The notes under the pieces: model-generated
Databases searched by the model: none
The model's input: only the letters and a program-made list of their open reading frames with translations
Told to the model about the DNA's origin: nothing
Shown here: in pieces, positions 57,114 through 64,000 of the stretch
Layout: each line of letters opens with the position of its first letter
Numbering within the stretch: the first letter of the stretch is position 1
From: Neoscytalidium dimidiatum
Lineage: Eukaryota; Ascomycota; Dothideomycetes; Botryosphaeriales; Botryosphaeriaceae
NCBI GenBank assembly: GCA_037367355.1
Contig: CM074696.1
Location: 2,604,001-2,668,000 of the forward strand
Direction of reading: 5' to 3'
DNA: 64,000 nt
Translations under genes and position numbers: made by a program

Positions 57114-58420
57114 ATGTTTCCTGCCTTCAAAATGGCGCCTCACGCGGCTGAGCAAATTACAAGCGTTTTCATCGCCCCAGAAAAGTCAGTCATAGAGCCT
57201 GTTGTCACTGAGATCATTCCTGCAGCTCGGCAGCAAGAGTCGCAATTCAATGGCATCAAGAATAAGATGAATGGGTTGGAGCCTCTTACGGAAGCTCAAC
57301 CCACCGACATTCCGTCAATCAATCTCGAACCAGCCGAGGGTAACAACGCTACCGATGAGCAGGAACCAAAGCTGTCATCGTCCTCAGCAAAACCGCCTGC
57401 CGGGGCGTCCAAGCTGCGAAAGATGCTTGAAGAGACTGACGACCTCATTGTCTGTCCGGGTGTCTACGACGGTATCTCCGCTCGAGCCGCTCAAGAAGTT
57501 GGCTTCAACGCCATGTACATGGTTCGCAGCACTCACGCCCACTTTCAGACCCACATCACGCTGACCTCCCCACCCAGACAGGTGCAGGCACCACAGCTTC
57601 CCGCCTTGGCCAGCCGGACCTCGGGATCGCCCACCTCCACGACATGCGTGCCAACGCGGAGATGATCGCCAACCTCGACCCGTACGGGCCGCCGCTGATC
57701 GCTGACATGGACACGGGCTACGGGGGTAAGCAATGCCCTGCCCCACACATCTGCTATAGTGCTCGACTATATATATACTCATCATCGCTCTGCTCAGGCC
57801 CGATAATCGTCGCCCGTACTATCTCCGAGTACATCCGCGCCGGCGTCGCAGGCGCCCACCTCGAAGACCAAGTCCTCACCAAGCGCTGCGGACACCTCGG
57901 CGGCAAGAAGGTCGTCCCCCGCGAAGAGTACTTCGCACGGCTGCGCGCCGCCTACACCGCGCGCGAGAAACTGCACTCCGACTTCGTGCTGATCGCACGC
58001 ACCGATGCGCAGCAGACACTCGGCTACGACGAGTGCATTGCGCGGCTCAAGGCGGCGCGCGACATCGGCTTCGACGTCGGGCTGTTAGAGGGGTTCACAA
58101 GCAAGGAGGAGGCGCGACAGTGCGTCAAGGACCTTGCGCCGTGGCCGGTGCTACTGAACATGGTCGAGAACGGCGTCACGCCGTTGATCACGGTGGATGA
58201 GGCGCGAGAGATGGGGTTTCGTCTCATGATCTTCTCATTCGCAACGATTTGCCCGGCATACCTTGCGATCAAGGAGACGCTGGAGAGGCTGAGGGACAAG
58301 GGCGTTGTGGGAACGCCGAAGGATATGAGTCCGAAGACACTGTTTGAGGTGTGCGGACTGAAGGAATGTATGAGTGTAGATTTGGGTGCGGGGAGCCAGG
58401 CTTTTGCTCAAGGGGTGTGA
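57114..58420 (+). CDS. Isocitrate lyase/PEP mutase superfamily enzyme
   Basis: Exons 57114-57521, 57578-57725 and 57798-58420 with introns of 56 and 72 bp give 392 residues. The catalytic domain begins near residue 100: LRKMLEETDDLIVCPGVYDGISARAAQEVGF, TGAGTTASRLGQPDLGIA, LIADMDTGYGG (metal-binding Asp residues) and AGAHLEDQV, followed by TKRCGHLGGKKVVP (about 213-226) with the catalytic Cys216, then LIARTDAQ and LLNMVENGVTPLI. The KRCGH loop places it with lyases such as 2-methylisocitrate lyase and oxaloacetate hydrolase relatives, and not with PEP mutases lacking it. The substrate is unknown. The first 95 residues are a non-conserved Gln/Glu/Ser-rich extension, possibly a targeting or regulatory segment. 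A second ATG at 57132 in a better context (AAAATGG) would shorten it by six residues. The gene borders the RIP block by about 500 bases and has no lesions. Confidence 0.88.
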
Positions 58421-58877
58421 TGCTCGTGGCGGGCGGGATTCCTTTGTCTTCGTTGTTGTGATAAAATTAGCAGGATTGAAGTTTATTTACTTTGTTTTCA
58501 ATTTGAGCTTTGTCGTAACGCAACCAATTTCCTGCTTGAACTGTGATCTTTTTCCCTTGGAATTTGGTTTTTCTGTGAACCACGCCACTCCCTTCATTCA
58601 TATTTATGCGGCCTATGGAGCTCAGCTCCCAAATTATATCATCAGAATTATTTTGGAGGGGACGACATGCAATTTTCCCTTTCGGTCTTCATAATAGCCA
58701 TTCTCATACACTATAAATTGTAAATCATTCAGAACTAGTAGCACTGTGAGCTCAAGATCCGTAACTGCGTGGCCGTCTCATCAGCAAAATTCCCCAGCCA
58801 GTTTCGGCTAAGAGCCTTAGGTCCAATAGGAAACGTGCCCACCCATCTGGCTCGTAACCCCGTGATTAGAGCTAGCA
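58421..58877. other. 3' region of the lyase gene and transition to repeat block
   Basis: Normal base composition with no gene seen. Confidence 0.5.
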
Positions 58878-58904
58878 CTTCCAGAGCTTCCAGAGCTTCC
58901 AGAG
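58878..58904. repeat. Three tandem copies of CTTCCAGAG
   Basis: Three perfect 9-bp units just before composition changes to the AT-rich block. A short GC-rich stretch then leads into it. Confidence 0.85.
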
Positions 58905-58949
58905 GGTCCAGACGTTCCGGAACGCGCGTGCACGGACCACCTTAACGCG

Positions 58950-61900
58950 GTCGTGATTCTTAAAGTTCACCTTACTACGGTCGTAGGGGTATCTTTTATT
59001 AGTACCGTACGGAGTAGGTATTATAAATAACACTTAGCCCTAAGATTACTAAGAAACTAGACCTTAAATAAGAAATCTAAATAAGCTAAATTATCTAAAA
59101 TAGTTATTACTAAAAGTCTATAGCCTAGCCTTTTTAGATTTAGGCTAAAATATAGACTTTATAGCCGGAAAACTAGAAAATCTAAGAATAAGAGCCTATA
59201 CTAGCTTAGCCGGTAGGCCCTTAGAGCTCGAATCGGGCTACCCCTCTAGATATCCCGTACCTATCCGAAGATTAACCTCTCGAATTCGAATAAGATTCTC
59301 GTATAAGATTCTAGTATAATTACTAAGTAACTTTTACTACGAACTACTCTTATTAAATATAATTGTTATAGAATTATTAAGCTATATATATAGACTATTT
59401 AGAGATTCTATCTAAGACTAGATAAATATATCTAGACTAGCCTCTTAGAGCTAAACTATAGACTTAAGAATTAATTAATAATTCTTAATTATAAATATAA
59501 TAATCTAGATGTCCGCGGACCTCTAAAGGTGTATTTCCGTCTTACTTTTAATAAGATAAGATTAAAATTTACGTTTATAGCCGAATAGACTTCTATCTAT
59601 ATTCTAGCTACGCTAAGATAAGAATAAGACTTATATTTATAGCTAGATAGGCTTCTATCTAAATTTTAACTATACTATATATATAAGTTCTATTATTTTT
59701 TAAATTAGTTTCGTAAGTAAGTAATTTTAGATTTTAATTTTAAGTTTTAATTTAACTCTTTACTTCTATAACTTAACTCTTTAAGCTAAAGCCCTTAATT
59801 CTAAAACTCGTTTTTAAGATTTCTCGTCTATAGAGCTCTTAGCTTAACTAAGCTAGATAATAAGAACCTTAATAAAATCTAAATATCTTTATTTAATCTT
59901 TATTTATAATAGTAGGCTAGAATATACGTATTATACTATATCTTTTATATATAAGTTTTATACTAAACTCTCTAGAATCTTTATTAGCTAAATATATATT
60001 TTATACGTTTATAATATTTATAATACTCGCTACTAATTATAGCTATAGATACTTTAGTTATTAACTTTAGTAGTAACTCTAGTAGCGACTCTAGTAATAA
60101 TAAACGTATAAAATAATATAAGAAGTCTAATTAAGACGGTTTAAAACTAAATAAAAAACTAGATTAAAAAGCGCTATAGCGCGTATATAAAACTATTATA
60201 TAATTAGCTATATATAATAGTAAGAAAGACGTAGAACGTAATTATAAAAAAGTAGCTATTAGAGCTTCTTAATACTATAAAATAGCGCTACTAGAATATT
60301 ATTACCGCTTAAAGAGGTTATATTAACTAGTAAATAAATATATATTAAGATCGAGCTATTAAACGTAAGCCCGTAGATAGATAGATAGCTAGAGACTAAT
60401 ATAGGAAGAAGGCTACTAACGTATTACCGGCTAAATCCTAGCGACTAGGCGGAGGATAAAACTCTAATTAAGGCTAGCCTATTAAAATCTTCTTTCTATT
60501 AAATCGTCTATTTATAAATATAAGTTCTTTATTTCTCTATTAACTTTCTATCTACTATACGGTCCTTATACGAGCTAAGAAATCGAGTCGTTTTATATAT
60601 AAAATATCGTATAATTTCTAGGTCTACTTAGACCGGTACTAATAAAAGATATACTTATAATTATAGTATTTTCTTAAAAATTATCTATATATACGTATAA
60701 AATAACTAGACTCTTTAAAAGTATTAGAACTTCTAAAATTTTTAAAAGCTCTAAAGACTCTTAGATTAAACTAGACTATAAATTACTATAATTATAAGTA
60801 TATCTTTTATTAGCGTCGGCCTAAGTAGATCTAGAAATTATATAATATTTTACGTATTATAAGAACCGTATAGTAGATAGAAAGTTAATAGAGGGACGAA
60901 GAACTTATATTCGTAAATAAACGATTCGATAGAAAGGAGATTTTAGTAGGCTAGCCTTAATTAGAATTTTATCCTCCGCTTAACTACTAGAGTTCCGCCG
61001 GTAATACGCTAATAGCCTTCTTTCTACGTTAGTCTCTAGCTATCTATCTATTTACGGGCCGGCGTTTAATAGTACTCTTTCTTCTAAAGAGATCGTCTCT
61101 AAGCCTAGTAGTATCTCGTTAAAACCTACTTAGAAAGAAAAAACCCCTTATCTCGCCGTTTATATTAGCGGCGCGGGGGAAAAAGATCTAAGTAGAAAAG
61201 AGTATAATTATAGTTAGTCGGCTTTTATCTTATATTAGTATAGCGCGGTATATAAGATAAGATACTAATATTACGGTATATATATATCTATATATAGTGC
61301 CGGCTTATAGCGTACGCGTCTTCGGCGATCTTCTAGTAGTATAGTTCTATTTTACTTTCTTACTTAGACTTTTTATAGCGGCGCCTTACTTTTAGACGCG
61401 CTTAGTAGAAGGCGATATAGTTATATCTATCTAATAGATAGCTAGAGCTATAACGTTCTATATATATATTCTAGATTTAATATAATTTATCCTAGTAGTT
61501 AGGCTCGCGTTTTAGAGTTGTAGTTTAGAAAGCCGAAAGCTTAGATATAGCGAGTAGAATAAGTTTCTAGAATCTTAAGCCGCCGTTAGAAGACTCGTAG
61601 AAAGTCTTTCTAGTAGCGGTCTATAGCCTAGATAATTTCTCGTTCTATTCTCTAGCGCCTTTTCTAGTCGAAATTTTACTAGAAGCTTAATTATTCTTCG
61701 CTAGATTCTACTTCTAGAAACGCTTAAAGAACGCTAAGAGAGCGCTTAAGAGGCGTTAGGCCGCCGTATAATTATAAATAGACTTTATATATATAGGGTC
61801 TATAGCTATATAGCGGCCTCGCTATAAGCTTATACGAGAAAAAAGCCGCGTACGCCGGCTTCGCTTCGATACTATACGTATTCGCCGCCGATAACGTATT

Positions 61901-64000
61901 AGGGCTGCCTCGAAGGGTTCTTAAGAGTATTATTTAATAGAAGTATATCTTTCTTCTTTATTCTCTTTACTATTATTCTTCTAACTTCTATAGCTTTTTT
62001 TAAATTAATTTTAATCTTCTCTATTCTTATTTATCTTTCTTTAACCTCTTCTTCTTTAATCTTTTTTACTTTTACGATACTTCGTAGTCGCTTCTTTAAC
62101 CGCTCTTTCTTCTATACTAATAGCTCTAGAAATATACTATTTAGTCGCTAAGTTAGCGTCTTAGACGTTAACTCTACTAAAGTAATAGCTTAAATAAATA
62201 TTAATATTTCTCTAGCCTAGCTTACTATAGTAAAATTAGAATTAGTAAGCTAGCTAACTTATAGCGTTCTTTTTAGATACTTAATACCTCTCTATCTAGT
62301 TATACTAGACTAACGCCGACTTCTTTTAGTTAGCGCCTCGCCGGTAGTTTATTCTAGGCTTTAAGGCCCGCGACGCTTAAGCTAAGCGGGTTACTACTAA
62401 AGTAGTAATTCTTCTTTAGTAATCTTTCTTTATCTTTCTTAATAAGGGCTCGCTTCGACTTTAATATCTTTTTTCTAGCGTCTACGCTTAATTCTCTTAC
62501 TTCTATACTAGAACGTTAGTCGACCCGCTTTAAGTCTACGGTTCCCCCCGCTCCTATTAATATTTTAGACGACGAGGAGGACGAGTACCGTAGCGACAAG
62601 AAGAATAAGAATAAGAAAAAGAAGAAGAAGAAGATACGCGCGCTCTAGTATAAGCTAGCTAAAGATAAAGTAGCTATAGATACTAAGAATTTAGTGGGTA
62701 TAGAGTATTTTAGAAATACTTTAAATATCGGCGGTTTATTATTATCTTCTCTAGGCTCGTAGTTCTTTAATAGCGGTGCTCTATCTTTTACTAAGATAGA
62801 GATAGAGGTTAAAAATCTCTACTAGGCCGTTCTACTAACTAGCTCGGTACTAAAGTCTAGCTAGACTTACGTTAATCGTTTTAGCGGCGAGCCTATCTTA
62901 TAGTAAGTTCTTAACCTTACTAACTCGCTAAATTTTATCCTCTAGTCTAACCTATACGCGTCCGCTTATATATATTATCTACGATAGTAGAGTAATATTA
63001 AGAGAATTAGCGAGGCTATTAGTAAGTAGATAAAACGTCTATTTATCGTATACGACTATAAAATACTTTTAAAGTACTTCCGCTACGTTTACTATAGTAA
63101 GAGTTACGACGAGATATATAATACTTACTATTAGGTCGTTTAAATTCGTTAGCTAATTTAAGAATTCTCTTTTTTTTTTAGATTCCCTTCTAGTTCTACT
63201 AGGCGTTAAATATATTCTTCTTTATTTATAACTACGCCTTTCTTAGCGTCTAGCTAGCGGGCGATAATATTTCTTACGTTAGTTAAGACGTTAGTAGCGT
63301 ACTAGCGTATACTTAGAATATTTATAGCGTCTATACGTCTTAGTCTTATATAGTAGCTAACTAGATCTAGAGCGAGAATAGCGTAGCGGCGTACTTCTAT
63401 AACTAAGTTATAAGCTAGTAGCTTAACCTCGTCTAATATTAAATAGAATACTTTTAATACGCTTATAGATAGCTTATACTAACCTATAGCGTTTTATAGA
63501 AGAATTACGACTCGGTTAATCGGCGTACCGCTAATAATCTAATAGTTAATTATAACTTTAAAAAGAAGTATCTAGATTAGCTAGCGTTCTTTTCGTCGTC
63601 TAGAACGTTTTAAATATTACGCTAGATATAGTATAGAGATATAGTATAGAGGTATTTTTTTTTATTATTATAGGTTAGAGTTATCTTACTTCTTAGCTAT
63701 ATTTTTATAGCGGGTTATAGTATTTAGTATTATAGATTCTCTTCTTTTTTTTTCTTTTAGTTATATTCTTATAAAAGTTCTATTTATTTTCCTAGCGTTT
63801 ATTTAGTAGTAATTAATAAATAACTTTATTTAAGATTACTCTATACTTAATATATTATTAAAATTAACTATCGTAATTTCTACTTAGCGCTAGAATATCG
63901 CCTATACTAATACGAGAGATATAAGAAATAGAAGAGTTTTTTAGTAATTAATAATACTTTCCCGCTTACCTACGCGTACCTTCGTATAAAATTATATGAG
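58950..64000. mobile_element. RIP-saturated dead repeat block (AT-rich), continues past the window
   Basis: From about 58950 to the end the sequence is AT-rich and made of TA-rich words (TAGCTA, TATATA, TAAGAA). By eye only about ten CpA or TpG dinucleotides occur in 5 kb, while CpG is still common. That is the product of near-complete RIP, which turns CpA into TpA on both strands of duplicated DNA. No open frame of 60 codons survives. Traces of former coding remain: around 62540-62640 one frame gives VPPAPINILDDEEDEYRSDK followed by a lysine run. The type of the original element (LTR retrotransposon, DNA transposon or host repeat) cannot be told by reading. The element ends are not resolved. 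Confidence 0.8.
60356..61072. repeat. Large inverted repeat inside the RIP block
   Basis: The segment 60356-60669 reappears in reverse complement at 60784-61072. Matching landmarks are CTATTAAACG...GCCCGTA at the outer ends, GGAGGATAAAA with CTAATTAAGGCTAGCCTA inside, TATTAACTTTCTATCTACTA, and ATAAAAGATATACTTATAAT at the inner ends. The arms differ at scattered C/T and A/G sites plus one insertion of about 25 bases in the left arm. The spacer is about 114 bases. It looks like two head-to-head copies of one repeat (or the hairpin end of an element) that were mutated independently. Confidence 0.75.

Noticed and set aside
1..64000. tRNA, rRNA and CRISPR arrays
   Set aside because: I saw no T-loop/acceptor pattern, no rRNA-like conserved block and no regularly spaced repeats. 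A tRNA scan would settle the first.

Overview
The window looks like nuclear DNA of a filamentous ascomycete (Pezizomycotina). Genes are compact and carry short GT-AG introns, nearly all 46-80 bp. Families typical of that group are present: HET domain, fungal rhodopsin-domain receptor, OPT transporter, bZIP, Zn2Cys6, DIT1/PvcA isocyanide synthase. Many relics carry nonsense codons that read as C-to-T or G-to-A changes, and the last 5 kb is almost free of CpA/TpG. Both are the marks of repeat-induced point mutation (RIP). I cannot name the genus. Gene models were built by hand from splice signals and reading-frame continuity.

0-15 kb is mixed and decayed. Intact genes are a secreted M43 metalloprotease (1.9-3.1 kb), a Gly/Ala-rich secreted protein (6.7-7.1), a PhiA-like secreted protein (8.6-9.2) and a HET-domain protein (12.0-13.9). 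Relics of a cytochrome P450 (4.6-6.2), a monocarboxylate-type MFS transporter (9.2-10.0), a cupin protein (10.7-11.2) and a hemerythrin-domain protein (14.4-14.9) lie between them.

15-34 kb is mostly intact: an OPT transporter (15.3-17.8), two neighbouring disordered proteins that share a short motif (19.1-21.7), a six-exon seven-helix membrane protein (24.4-25.9), a DUF1275 membrane protein (28.2-29.1) and an ATF/CREB-type bZIP factor (32.9-33.8). One unidentified coding relic sits at 23.2-23.8. Large gene-poor stretches separate them.

35-46 kb is the most interesting part. It holds a small Kex2-type cysteine-rich secreted peptide (35.4), a broken cysteine-rich secreted protein (37.9-38.5), then two intact tandem isocyanide synthases of the DIT1/PvcA family (38.8-41.5). 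The upstream synthase is divergent from an intact MFS transporter (42.2-43.6). A secreted GH127-type glycosidase follows (44.0-45.9). Synthase pair plus divergent exporter, with a bZIP about 5 kb away, resembles a small isocyanide natural-product locus with two single-domain synthases.

47-64 kb contains relics of an M20 amidohydrolase and a Zn2Cys6 regulator, an orphan 693-residue protein with a possible PD-(D/E)XK-like end (49.8-51.8), a PTH11/SAT4-like rhodopsin-domain receptor (53.8-55.2) and an isocitrate lyase/PEP mutase superfamily enzyme (57.1-58.4). From about 58.95 kb to the window end lies a saturated RIP block of dead repeats that includes an inverted repeat with roughly 300-bp arms. 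I saw no rRNA, tRNA or CRISPR.
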